Source of the DNA: Streptomyces sp. S.PNR 29
Lineage (GTDB): Bacteria > Actinomycetota > Actinomycetes > Streptomycetales > Streptomycetaceae
Assembly (NCBI RefSeq): GCF_030386795.1
Contig: NZ_JANUQM010000021.1
Coordinates: 1-64,000 of the forward strand
Length of the DNA stretch: 64,000 bases
Direction of reading: 5' to 3'
Shown in pieces: positions 51,309-59,682 of this stretch. The stretch's first letter is position 1, and each line of letters starts with the position of its first letter. Under the pieces are notes generated by a model. It made no database searches. It was given only the letters and a program-made list of their open reading frames with translations, and had not been told where the DNA came from. Made by a program: the position numbers and the translations under genes.

Positions 51309-52843
51309 CCGTGGCGGCAGGACGAGTCGTGGCCGGCCGCTATGAACTGTCCACGCTCATCGGACAGGGCGGCATGGGACAGGTCTGGACGGCGTACGAC
51401 CAGCGGCTCGACCGGCGCGTGGCGGTGAAGCTGCTGCGCCCCGACAAGGTGGCCGGCCAGGAGGCCGACGAGCTGCGCCGCCGCTTCGTGCGCGAGTGCC
51501 GGGTGACCGCGCAGGTCGACCACCCCGGCCTGGTCACGGTGCACGACGCGGGCAGCGAGGGCGAGGAGCTGTTCCTCGTCATGCAGTACGTCGACGGCGC
51601 CGACCTGTCCGACCACCTCGCCGAGCACGACCCGTACCCGTGGCAGTGGGCGGTCGCGGTCGCCGCGCAACTGTGCGCGGTGCTGAGCGCCGTGCACGCC
51701 GTGCCGATCGTCCACCGCGACCTCAAGCCGCGCAATGTGATGGTGAAACAGGACGGCACGATCACCGTGCTCGACCTCGGCGTCGCCTCCGTCATGGACG
51801 CGGACACCACCCGCCTCACCCACACCGGCACACCCATCGGCTCGCCCGCCTACATGGCCCCGGAGCAGGCGATGGGCGGCGCGGTCGGCCCCTACACGGA
51901 CCTGTACGCGCTCGGCGTACTGCTGCACGAACTGCTCAGCGGCGACGTGCCGTTCGCGGGTTCCACGGCGCTCGGCGTGCTGCACCGGCACCTGTACGAG
52001 CCACCGCTGCCCGTGCGCCGCCTGCGCCCCGAGGTGCCGGAGGCCCTGGAAGCTCTCGTCCTGCGCCTGCTGGCCAAGGATCCGCAGCACCGGCCCGCCT
52101 CCGCGCAGGAGGTGTACGAGCACCTGGAGCTGCTTCTGCCCGCGCGCGGGACGCCGACCGGGGCGCCCCTCGACCCCACACGCCCCTTCCTGCGCCCGCA
52201 CGCGCCCTGGCCGGACCGTGCCCGCACCCCCGCGCCCCAGCCCGCCCCGGCCACGCCCGTGGCCGAGACGGCCGGGAAACCGGACGTCGCCCGGGCCGTG
52301 GACGAGGTCAAGCGCCTGCTGGGCGAGGGCCGTATCACCCAGGCCGTCGACATCCTCGGCGCGATCCTGCCCGCCGCGGCCGAACAGCACGGCGAGCACT
52401 CCCCGGTGGTCCGCACCCTGCGCAAGCAGTACGCGGCCACGCTCATGGACGACGGCCAGTACCGGCGCGCACTGCCCGAACTGCGCCGCCTCGCCGACGA
52501 ACGCGCCGCCGAGGCCGGCCAGGCCGACCCGCAGTCCCTGCGCTTCCGCTATGACGCCGCCCAGTGCCTGGAGCAGCTCGGCGAACCGGCGGCGGCGCTC
52601 GCCGAGTACCGGGCACTGCTGCCGTACTACGAGAACCAGTACGTCTCCGCCGGCGACCCGGAACTCGCCCACGACGTCCGCCGCCGCATCGGCCACCTCC
52701 TGCTCGCCCTCGGTGACCGCGCCGCCGCCCACGACACGCTGGTCCGGCTGCTGCACGACGTGGAGCGCACCCACGGCCCCGCGCACCCGCTCGCGGCGGA
52801 GATCCGGCGGACCCTGCAGTGGCTGGGACAGGTGCGCGGCTAG
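51305..52843 (+). CDS. Ser/Thr protein kinase (PknB-like, TPR-containing)
   Basis: The product has 512 residues. The kinase domain spans ~12-270: GQGGMGQVW glycine loop, Lys42 in VAVKLLRP, HRDLKPRNVM catalytic loop, and DLG in place of DFG in VLDLGVAS, then SPAYMAPEQ and DLYALGVLLHELL. After a Pro-rich linker, residues ~325-505 are helical repeats reminiscent of TPRs (RALPELRRLADERAAEAGQ, AALAEYRALLPYYENQYV). There is no transmembrane helix or PASTA domain. The GTG start overlaps the stop of the upstream membrane protein (GTGA). Confidence 0.9.
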   Translation: MTVAAGRVVAGRYELSTLIGQGGMGQVWTAYDQRLDRRVAVKLLRPDKVAGQEADELRRRFVRECRVTAQVDHPGLVTVHDAGSEGEELFLVMQYVDGADLSDHLAEHDPYPWQWAVAVAAQLCAVLSAVHAVPIVHRDLKPRNVMVKQDGTITVLDLGVASVMDADTTRLTHTGTPIGSPAYMAPEQAMGGAVGPYTDLYALGVLLHELLSGDVPFAGSTALGVLHRHLYEPPLPVRRLRPEVPEALEALVLRLLAKDPQHRPASAQEVYEHLELLLPARGTPTGAPLDPTRPFLRPHAPWPDRARTPAPQPAPATPVAETAGKPDVARAVDEVKRLLGEGRITQAVDILGAILPAAAEQHGEHSPVVRTLRKQYAATLMDDGQYRRALPELRRLADERAAEAGQADPQSLRFRYDAAQCLEQLGEPAAALAEYRALLPYYENQYVSAGDPELAHDVRRRIGHLLLALGDRAAAHDTLVRLLHDVERTHGPAHPLAAEIRRTLQWLGQVRG

Positions 52844-53006
52844 CTTTTGCCATGCGCTGGGGCAATCCTGAGCCGCAATGAGGACGGCGTTTTCCCAACC
52901 CGTCGGCCGCCGGGTTAGGTTGCCACCTGTTTTCACTCGCCGCACGTGCCGTCCCGGCCGTGCCCGGCGAGGTCATCGCACACGCACATCAGGGGTGGGG
53001 TCGGTC

Positions 53007-53834
53007 ATGTCCAGCCATCGGCAGTCCAAGAAGCGCAGATACATCACCTGGGCGGTGGCGGGCGCCGCCGTCGTCGCCGGTGCCGGTATCGCCGCGCAGA
53101 CCTCCATGGCCGCCACCACCTGGCCCGCCCAGCGCACCTACACCGGCCGCGCCTTCGACACCTGCGCCGCGCCTTCCCTGTCCGCGATGAAGGCCTGGCA
53201 CACCGGCTTCTACGGCGCCGCCGCCGTCTACGTGGGCGGCAAGAACCGGGGCTGCGCCCAGCCCAACCTCACCGCCTCCTGGGTGAAGTCGGTCAGCTCG
53301 ATCGGCTGGAAGCTCATCCCCCTCTACGTCGGCGCGCAGCCGCCCTGCCAGACGGGTTCCAGCCCGGAGAAGCTCACGGCCACCACGGCCGCCTCCCTCG
53401 GCGCACACGACGCCGCCGACGCCGTGGCCAAGGCCTCCGCGCTCGGCATGAAGGCGGGCAGCCCGATCTACCTCGACATGGAGCCGTACGACATCGCGGA
53501 CAAGGCGTGCAACGACGCCGTGCTCACCTACGTACGGGCCTTCACCAAGGGCCTGCGCGCCAAGACGTACCGCGCGGGCCTCTACGGCTTCAGCAGCTCC
53601 AGCGCCAAGGCCGTCGCCACCGCCACCAACCGCACCGACCTGCCGGGCAACCTCTGGTACGCGCTGTGGGACAAGCAGAACACCACGACCGCGGACTGGC
53701 CGTGGAGCAAGACCCTGTACACCGGCCACAGCCGCGGCCACCAGTACATGGTCAACAGCAAGGAGACCCGCGGCGGCTACACGATCACCGTGGACCGCGA
53801 CGCGTGGGACGCGCCCGTGGCGATCACCGGCTGA
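53007..53834 (+). CDS. secreted DUF1906 glycoside hydrolase-like protein
   Basis: The product has 275 residues. The N-terminus (KKRRYITWAVAGAAVVAGAG) has a twin Arg and fits a signal peptide, possibly Tat. The mature domain is the DUF1906/Rv2525c-like TIM barrel: GRAFDTCAAPSLSAMKAW, FYGAAAVYVGG, IPLYVGAQP, GSPIYLDMEPY and YRAGLYGFSS. The acidic LDMEPYD is the likely active-site strand. It probably acts on cell-wall or surface glycans. It is transcribed as a single gene. Confidence 0.88.
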   Translation: MSSHRQSKKRRYITWAVAGAAVVAGAGIAAQTSMAATTWPAQRTYTGRAFDTCAAPSLSAMKAWHTGFYGAAAVYVGGKNRGCAQPNLTASWVKSVSSIGWKLIPLYVGAQPPCQTGSSPEKLTATTAASLGAHDAADAVAKASALGMKAGSPIYLDMEPYDIADKACNDAVLTYVRAFTKGLRAKTYRAGLYGFSSSSAKAVATATNRTDLPGNLWYALWDKQNTTTADWPWSKTLYTGHSRGHQYMVNSKETRGGYTITVDRDAWDAPVAITG

Positions 53835-54030
53835 CGGTCGTCGAGACCGGGCGGCGCGGCGGTGCCCGAAGTCGTCGCGAATCGTTGGTCGAATGGGTTG
53901 GCCAGAGCTTGGCCACTGCCTACCATCGATCACCGCAAGACTTTGTGCGCCCGCCCGTCGCCCGACCACCACCCCTCAACGAGGCGCTGCGCGCCGCACC
54001 TGTCTGTTGCAATCTCCTCGGGAGGTCTCC

Positions 54031-54678
54031 TTGCACCGCCGCCGTCGCACCGCGCTCCTCCTCACCGCCGCGATCGCCGCCGCGGCGCCCCTTCTCACCG
54101 CCTGCGGAAACGACGCGCGTCCCGGCGCGGCGGCCATCGTCGGCGGTCAGCGGATCACCGTCGCGCAGCTGGAGGAACGGGTCGGCGAGGTGCGCGCGGC
54201 GCAGCGGGCGGCCGTGCAGAACGACGCCCAGTACCAGCAGGCCGTCGCCCAGACCGGCGGCCTCACCCGCGACACCCTGCACAGCATGGTCCTGGACCGG
54301 GTGCTGCACCGCGCCGCCCAGGACGCGGGCGTGACCGTCACCCGCAAGGAGGTCCAGCAGATGCGGACGTCCCTGGAGCAGCAGGCCGGCGGCGCCGAGT
54401 CGCTTCAGGCGACGTGGCTGCAGCGGTACGGCATCGCCCCGGAGCGCCTCGACGAGAACCTCCGCCTCCAGCTGGAGGCCCAGAAACTCGCCGAGAAGCT
54501 CGGCACCGACACGAGCCGGCCGGCCTTCTGGAAGGCCCTGTCCGAGGCCTCCAGGTCACTGAACGTCGACCTCAACCCGCGCTACGGCACCTGGGACGTC
54601 CAGAAGAGCAGCCGCGTCGACGCGAAGACGCCGTGGCTGCGGGACGTCTCGGCGACGGGCACGCAGCAGACGGCGTAA
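54031..54678 (+). CDS. SurA-like lipoprotein
   Basis: The product has 215 residues. TTG is taken as the start because GGGAGG lies 6-8 bases before it and the signal peptide follows directly (HRRRRTALLLTAAIAAAAPL with lipobox LTAC). The mature part matches SurA N-terminal chaperone domains: GGQRITVAQLEERVGEVRAA, LHSMVLDRVLHRAAQDAGV and VTRKEVQQMRTSLEQQ. No parvulin domain is visible, so it may act as an extracytoplasmic chaperone. mazG starts 80 bp downstream. Confidence 0.85.
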   Translation: MHRRRRTALLLTAAIAAAAPLLTACGNDARPGAAAIVGGQRITVAQLEERVGEVRAAQRAAVQNDAQYQQAVAQTGGLTRDTLHSMVLDRVLHRAAQDAGVTVTRKEVQQMRTSLEQQAGGAESLQATWLQRYGIAPERLDENLRLQLEAQKLAEKLGTDTSRPAFWKALSEASRSLNVDLNPRYGTWDVQKSSRVDAKTPWLRDVSATGTQQTA

Positions 54679-54711
54679 CGCCCCCCCCCGGGGCTGTGGC
54701 GCCCCCGGCCC

Positions 54712-54720
54712 TGTGGACAA
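54712..54720 (-). promoter_or_regulatory. DnaA box upstream of mazG
   Basis: The minus strand reads TTGTCCACA, the preferred Streptomyces DnaA box, 39 bp before the mazG start and next to the probable -10 (GGATACG). Its position suggests direct contact with the mazG promoter. Confidence 0.45.
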
Positions 54721-54758
54721 CCCATGGGGCTGTCCGCGGGGTGGGATACGTTCGAAGT

Positions 54759-55760
54759 GTGAACGCAACCAGTCCCACCAGCCCCGAAGACGCCGCCGGC
54801 CGCATCGTCCTGCTCACCACCAGCCACCGCGTCGCGCCCGGACTGCTGTCCTGGCCCGCCTGGCAGGCGCTGCACGCCGCCGACCGCGTGCTGTGCGCGG
54901 ACGGCGCCCATCCGCAGCTGCCGTATCTGCGCGAGGCGGGGATATCGGTTCAGGAGGCGTCCCCGACGGCCGAGGACCTGGTCGACGCCTGCGCGGGCGG
55001 CCGCACGGTGGTGGTCGTGGCGACGGGCGAGGGCGAGCCGGTTCTGACGGACGGCCTGGCGCGCCTCGCGGGCTCCGGCCGGGTCCGCATGCCCGAGCTG
55101 GAGCTGCTGCCCGCCTCCTACGACCTGCCGGGCGCCCGCCTGCTCGACCTCGTCCAGGTCATGGACCGCATCCGCGCCGAGTGCCCCTGGTCGTCCCAGC
55201 AGACCCACAAGGGCCTGGCGAAGTACGGCATCGAGGAGGCCTACGAGCTCGTCGAGGCCATCGAGGACGGCGACCGCGACGAACTGCGCGAGGAACTCGG
55301 CGACGTCCTCCTCCAGGTCGTCTTCCACGCCCGCATCGCCGAGGAAGGCCGCCCGGAGGACGGGGCCGACCCCTTCTCCATCGACGACGTGGCGGGCGGC
55401 ATCGTCACCAAGCTCATCCACCGCCACCCGCATGTCTTCGGCGACGAGACCGCCGCGACCCCCGAGGAGGTCAAGGAGCACTGGCGGCGCACGAAGGCCG
55501 TGGAGAAGCAGCGCACCTCGATCACGGAGGGCATACCCCTCGGCCAGCCCGGCCTGGCCCTCGCGGCGAAGCTGGCCTCCCGGGTGCGCACGGCGGGCCT
55601 GGAGGTGCCCCTCCCGCCGGTCGAGGGCATCGGCTACGAGCTGCTGGCCCTGGCGGTCCGTGCCGAGGCGGAGGGGGTCGACCCGGAGGCGGCGCTGCGG
55701 GCGGCGGCCCGTGCCTACCGGGACGCGATCAGGCAGAGGGAGGCGGGCGCGGAGGGCTGA
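54759..55760 (+). CDS. mazG: nucleoside triphosphate pyrophosphohydrolase MazG
   Basis: The product has 333 residues. The catalytic MazG domain spans ~125-230: DRIRAECPWSSQQTHKGLAK, EEAYELVEAIEDGD and REELGDVLLQVVFHARIAEE give the EExxE...ExxD metal site. A second, partial MazG half follows (LAAKLASRVRTAGLEVPLP). The N-terminal ~110 residues look like a degenerate tetrapyrrole-methylase-type domain (RIVLLTTSHRVAPGLLSWPA). It cleans (d)NTP pools. The GTG start has no Shine-Dalgarno; a promoter 10-15 bp upstream suggests a leaderless mRNA. Confidence 0.9.
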   Translation: MNATSPTSPEDAAGRIVLLTTSHRVAPGLLSWPAWQALHAADRVLCADGAHPQLPYLREAGISVQEASPTAEDLVDACAGGRTVVVVATGEGEPVLTDGLARLAGSGRVRMPELELLPASYDLPGARLLDLVQVMDRIRAECPWSSQQTHKGLAKYGIEEAYELVEAIEDGDRDELREELGDVLLQVVFHARIAEEGRPEDGADPFSIDDVAGGIVTKLIHRHPHVFGDETAATPEEVKEHWRRTKAVEKQRTSITEGIPLGQPGLALAAKLASRVRTAGLEVPLPPVEGIGYELLALAVRAEAEGVDPEAALRAAARAYRDAIRQREAGAEG

Positions 55761-55840
55761 CACCAGTCGCCGGCGGGTGCCGCCCCCGCCGCCATGACGT
55801 CCCTCGGCGCAGCCCCCACCCCGCCAGCTACCGTCAAGGA

Positions 55841-57133
55841 GTGACCGACCAGCCCCAGCCCCTCAGCGCCACCCCCGAACCCCCCGACCTGTTCACCTGG
55901 GAGTTCGCCACCGACCCGTACCCCGCCTACGCCTGGCTCCGCAAGCACGCCCCCGTGCACCGCACGAGGCTCCCCAGCGGGGTGGAGGCCTGGCTGGTCA
56001 CCCGGTACGCCGACGCCAAGCAGGCCCTCGCCGACCAGCGGCTCAGCAAGAACCCGGCGCATCACGACGAACCCGCCCACGCCAAGGGCAAGACCGGCAT
56101 TCCCGGTGAGCGCAAGGCCGAGCTGATGACGCATCTGCTCAACATCGACCCGCCCGACCACACCCGCCTGCGCAGACTCGTCTCCAAGGCGTTCACGCCC
56201 CGCCGCGTCGCCGAGTTCGCGCCCCGCGTGCAGGAGTTGACCGACCAGCTCATCGACCGGTTCGCCGGCCAGGGCTCCGCCGACCTCATCCACGAGTTCG
56301 CCTTCCCGCTCCCCATCTACGCGATCTGCGACATGCTCGGCGTTCCCCGCGAGGACCAGGACGACTTCCGGGACTGGGCGGGCATGATGATCCGGCACGG
56401 CGGAGGGCCCCGGGGCGGGGTCGCGCGGTCGGTGAAGAAGATGCGGGGCTATCTCGCCGACCTCATCCACCGCAAACGGGAAGCGCTGCCCGCCGAACCC
56501 GGTCCCGGTGAGGACCTCATCTCCGGTCTCATCCGCGCCTCCGACCACGGCGAGCACCTCACCGAGAACGAGGCCGCCGCCATGGCCTTCATCCTGCTGT
56601 TCGCCGGTTTCGAGACCACCGTCAACCTCATCGGCAACGGTACGTACGCCCTGCTCACCCACCCCGGCCAGCGGGAGCGGCTCCAGAAGTCCCTCGCCGC
56701 CGGTGACCGCGGCCTGCTGGAGACGGGCGTCGAGGAACTCCTCCGCTACGACGGACCCGTCGAACTCGCCACCTGGCGGTTCGCGACGCGCCCCCTCACC
56801 ATCGGCGGGCAGGACATCGCACCCGGCGACCCCGTCCTCGTCGTGCTCGCCGCCGCCGACCGGGACCCGGCGCGGTTCGCCGATCCGGACGTCCTCGACC
56901 TCGGCCGCCGCGACAACCAGCACCTGGGGTACGGCCACGGCATCCACTACTGCCTCGGTGCACCGCTCGCCCGGCTGGAGGGCCAGACCGCGCTCGCCAC
57001 CCTCCTGACCCGCCTCCCGGACCTGCGTCTCGCCGCGGACCCGGCCGACCTGCGCTGGCGCGGCGGACTCATCATGCGGGGGCTGCGCACGCTGCCGGTC
57101 GCCTTCACGCCGACGGCTCGGACGACGAGGTAG
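55841..57133 (+). CDS. cytochrome P450 (CYP107-like)
   Basis: The product has 430 residues. The I-helix reads FILLFAGFETTVN, the ExxR motif is in GVEELLRYDGPVE, and the heme-ligand loop is GYGHGIHYCLGAPLARLE with the Cys at the expected place. The B-C region LMTHLLNIDPPDHTRLRRLV is typical of bacterial class I P450s. In S. coelicolor the syntenic gene is CYP107P1. Redox partners are not encoded nearby, and the substrate is unknown. Possible -10 TACCGT 7 bases before the GTG suggests a leaderless start. Confidence 0.93.
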   Translation: MTDQPQPLSATPEPPDLFTWEFATDPYPAYAWLRKHAPVHRTRLPSGVEAWLVTRYADAKQALADQRLSKNPAHHDEPAHAKGKTGIPGERKAELMTHLLNIDPPDHTRLRRLVSKAFTPRRVAEFAPRVQELTDQLIDRFAGQGSADLIHEFAFPLPIYAICDMLGVPREDQDDFRDWAGMMIRHGGGPRGGVARSVKKMRGYLADLIHRKREALPAEPGPGEDLISGLIRASDHGEHLTENEAAAMAFILLFAGFETTVNLIGNGTYALLTHPGQRERLQKSLAAGDRGLLETGVEELLRYDGPVELATWRFATRPLTIGGQDIAPGDPVLVVLAAADRDPARFADPDVLDLGRRDNQHLGYGHGIHYCLGAPLARLEGQTALATLLTRLPDLRLAADPADLRWRGGLIMRGLRTLPVAFTPTARTTR

Positions 57134-57176
57134 ACACAGAGCTACGACCCGACAGCCACCCGCTACCAGCGCAAAC

Positions 57177-57191
57177 GTGACGCGCCGTCAC
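57177..57191. promoter_or_regulatory. palindrome upstream of the first rpf gene
   Basis: GTGACG-CGC-CGTCAC is a perfect 6+3+6 palindrome 136 bp before the rpf start, in an AT-richer leader that also holds repeated GTGATC (near 57195 and 57206). It is a candidate regulator site; I could not match it to a known consensus. Confidence 0.5.
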
Positions 57192-57326
57192 TCTGTGATC
57201 TTCACGTGATCTGCGCGGCATTAACTTGTGACAAGTGATCGAGTGCCGATACGTTCACGGATCAACGCGGCGCCGAGTCCCAACCGCTCGCCGCGTCGCT
57301 CCTGCTGTCTCGGGAAAGGTTTCCGC

Positions 57327-58334
57327 ATGCTCTCCGGGAACGGTCGTCACCGTCGCCCCCGCCAGGCTCCGGCTCTCATCGTCGCGGCCGGAGTGACCGG
57401 CTCCGCCATCGCGATCCCGCTCCTCGGAGCCTCCGGCGCCAGCGCGGCCGACGGCACGGCCTGGGACCGGGTCGCCGAGTGCGAGACCGGCGGCGCGTGG
57501 AGCGAGAACAGCGGCAACGGCTACTACGGCGGCCTGCAGTTGTCCCAGGAGGACTGGGAGAAGTACGGCGGCCTGGAGTACGCGGCCAGCGCCGACCAGG
57601 CCAGCCGGTCGCAGCAGATATCCGTCGCCGAGAAGATCCTCGCCGACCAGGGTGTCGGCGCCTGGCCCACCTGCGGACTGCTCTCCGGGCTGAGCAAGGA
57701 CTCGGGTTCGGTGGACGTCGACACCGGGGTGGGGGACGAGGGATCTTCGGGCAAGTCGGACTCGTCCGACTCGCCTGGCCTGCTCGACTCTCTCACATCG
57801 CCCGATTCATCCTCTTCGTCCTCATCTTCATCGCCGTCGGCCTCACCTGACAAGTCGTCGGACACGAAGGGCGAAGCCGGGAAGTCCGGCACCTCCTCCG
57901 ACTCCGGCCCTGACCCCACGGCGACCGACCGGACCGATTCCGCCCACCCGGGTGATCCGGCCGGTTCGGGGGAATCCGGTGGCTCGTCGTCGCCGTCGAA
58001 TGGTGACGACTCGGACAAGTACGGTCAATACGTCGGCGTTTCCAGTCTCGTGGACACCGGAGCCATCGGAACCGGCCGCCATCGCGGTGACAGCGCGAAG
58101 GAGGCCGCGGCCGACAGTGACGCCGCCGCCTCCTCCGGTCGTCACGCCGCGCGCGGCGACGACGCGTACACCGTCCGCCCCGGCGACACGCTCGCGTCCA
58201 TCGCCGACTCCCTTGACCTCCAGGGCGGGTGGCGCGAGCTCTATGCCCGGAACAAGAAGGCGATCGGGGACGATCCGGCCCGTATCGTCCCCGGTGAGAC
58301 GCTCGCCGTCGGTGCCGAATCGGGCGAAAAGTAG
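57327..58334 (+). CDS. rpfC: resuscitation-promoting factor-like cell-wall hydrolase with LysM
   Basis: The product has 335 residues. After the signal peptide (ending SGASAAD), residues ~40-115 are the Rpf/transglycosylase-like domain: WDRVAECETGGAWSENSGNG with the catalytic Glu in AECE, YYGGLQLSQEDWEKYGG and CGLL. A ~150-residue Ser/Asp-rich disordered stretch with mixed Ser codons follows, then a C-terminal LysM (YTVRPGDTLASIADSLDLQG, YARNKKAIG). It cleaves peptidoglycan during germination and growth. The name follows S. coelicolor synteny as remembered. The second rpf gene lies directly downstream. Confidence 0.88.
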   Translation: MLSGNGRHRRPRQAPALIVAAGVTGSAIAIPLLGASGASAADGTAWDRVAECETGGAWSENSGNGYYGGLQLSQEDWEKYGGLEYAASADQASRSQQISVAEKILADQGVGAWPTCGLLSGLSKDSGSVDVDTGVGDEGSSGKSDSSDSPGLLDSLTSPDSSSSSSSSSPSASPDKSSDTKGEAGKSGTSSDSGPDPTATDRTDSAHPGDPAGSGESGGSSSPSNGDDSDKYGQYVGVSSLVDTGAIGTGRHRGDSAKEAAADSDAAASSGRHAARGDDAYTVRPGDTLASIADSLDLQGGWRELYARNKKAIGDDPARIVPGETLAVGAESGEK

Positions 58335-58697
58335 CGGAAGAACAGGGGTAGTTCGCGCCCCGGTTCGCACTGAATGCCCGATTTAAAAGCGCTGAGAGAT
58401 AGATCTCAGAAGCCCTGATCGTCTTTGAAAATCCGGGAATCGCATGCCTACGGTCATGACCGCTCGCCACCGCGGGCCCCGGCTGCCGCAACGCCGAATC
58501 CTGCCAGCGGCCGACCGGGAACAGTCGTCGCGTCAAGCGCCGTAGGCAGGAGCGGGGGACCCAAGGTAAGCGCCGCACCGGGCAGTTGAGCCCAGCGGCT
58601 AGGGGTGAAGCCGTGCCTCGCAAGGGGCGCGGCCGGGCAACTCGACCGGCCCGAACCCGACAGCTCACCTCGCAGGCGTCGGTGAGGGGATCCATCC
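58335..58697 (+). other. 363-bp leader region between the two rpf genes
   Basis: No gene is encoded. It begins with a possible promoter (around TTTAAAAGCG at 58382) and CTGAGA-N6-TCTCAG at 58392-58409, which would be the first hairpin of the transcript. The c-di-AMP riboswitch then fills most of the rest up to the ATG at 58698. Confidence 0.7.
58468..58690 (+). ncRNA. ydaO-yuaA (c-di-AMP) riboswitch upstream of rpfA
   Basis: Conserved ydaO landmarks appear in order: CCGCAACGCCGAATCCTGCC near 58487, GGCAGGAGCGGGGGACCCAA near 58545, GGGGTGAAGCCGTGCC near 58602, GGGCAACTCG near 58635, and CCGACAGCTCACCTCGCAGG near 58657, ending ~10 bases before the rpfA start. This RNA class senses cyclic di-AMP and in actinobacteria precedes wall hydrolase genes, switching them off when ligand is high. 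Exact ends are approximate. Confidence 0.9.
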
Positions 58698-59390
58698 ATG
58701 CTGTTTTCCGGCAAGGGCAAGCACCGCCGTCCGTCCAAGGCCACCCGCGCCATCGCCGTCGCCGGTGTGACCGGCGCCGCCGTCGCCGCGCCGCTGATGG
58801 CGTCCGGCAGCGCCTCCGCCGCCACCGCTTCCGAGTGGGACGCCGTGGCCCAGTGCGAGTCCGGCGGCAACTGGTCCATCAACACCGGCAATGGCTACTA
58901 CGGCGGTCTGCAGTTCTCCGCCTCCACCTGGTCCGCCTACGGCGGCACGCAGTACGCCCAGACCGCCGACAAGGCCACCAAGGCCCAGCAGATCGAGATC
59001 GCCGAGAAGGTCCTCGCCGCCCAGGGCAAGGGTGCCTGGCCGAACTGCGGCACGGGCCTGTCGAACGCCTCGTACTCCGGCGGCGACTCGTCGAGCAGCT
59101 CCGGTTCCTCGGACAGCGCCTCCTCGGACAGCGCCGCCCGCGAGACCGAGCAGCAGCCGGCCTCCCGCTCCGCCGAGCGTCCGGCCGCCGAGAAGACCGT
59201 CACCACCCCGACCGGCAAGAAGGTCGAGAAGGGCGACGGCGAGTACAAGGTCGCCGCGGGCGACACGCTCAGCTCGATCGCCAAGGAGCAGAACGTCGGC
59301 GGCGGCTGGGCCAAGCTGTTCGAGCTGAACAAGGACATCGTCGACGACGCCAACCTCATCTACCCGGGCCAGCAGCTGCACCTCAAGTAA
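58698..59390 (+). CDS. rpfA: resuscitation-promoting factor RpfA, secreted muralytic enzyme with LysM
   Basis: The product has 230 residues. The signal peptide ends near SGSASAAT. Residues ~38-115 are the Rpf domain (WDAVAQCESGGNWSINTGNG with the catalytic Glu, YYGGLQFSASTWSAYGG), then a Ser-rich linker. The C-terminal LysM (YKVAAGDTLSSIAKEQNVGG, LFELNKDIV, YPGQQLHLK) binds peptidoglycan. It is the shorter paralogue of the gene just upstream, a likely tandem duplication. Translation or transcription is gated by the c-di-AMP riboswitch. A strong terminator follows. Confidence 0.92.
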   Translation: MLFSGKGKHRRPSKATRAIAVAGVTGAAVAAPLMASGSASAATASEWDAVAQCESGGNWSINTGNGYYGGLQFSASTWSAYGGTQYAQTADKATKAQQIEIAEKVLAAQGKGAWPNCGTGLSNASYSGGDSSSSSGSSDSASSDSAARETEQQPASRSAERPAAEKTVTTPTGKKVEKGDGEYKVAAGDTLSSIAKEQNVGGGWAKLFELNKDIVDDANLIYPGQQLHLK

Positions 59391-59479
59391 GAGACGGCTC
59401 TGACCGGAATCACAGCGTCCTCATACCTGTGTCCCCCATAGTGGGGGCACGTGAGGGCCACCCCCCGGCCCCACGGTCT

Positions 59480-59527
59480 CCCCGCCCCGGTGCGTGTTCC
59501 CCCGTACGCACCGGGGCGGGGTTTTTT
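59480..59527 (+). terminator. intrinsic terminator with T tract after rpfA
   Basis: A 16-bp stem (CCCCGCCCCGGTGCGT with its complement) and a 10-base loop are followed by TTTTTT. It lies ~90 bp after rpfA and well before the eno start. Confidence 0.92.
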
Positions 59528-59682
59528 CCAGCACCGTCTTTGTTCCGTTCGGAAACAATTTACTCTCGGTTCCGTCCACGGGGTGGGCGACCCGGTGGCC
59601 GATCGGCCCGGGCCGGTTAGGCTCGTGTCGCAGCACCCACCGTGGTCCTGCTGTCCGCGTCACATCCAAGAAGGAGATGCTC

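Noticed and set aside
59542..59565. TTCCG-TT-CGGAA near the eno promoter as an operator
   Set aside because: Arms are only 5 bp in a GC-rich context, and no other evidence supports it.
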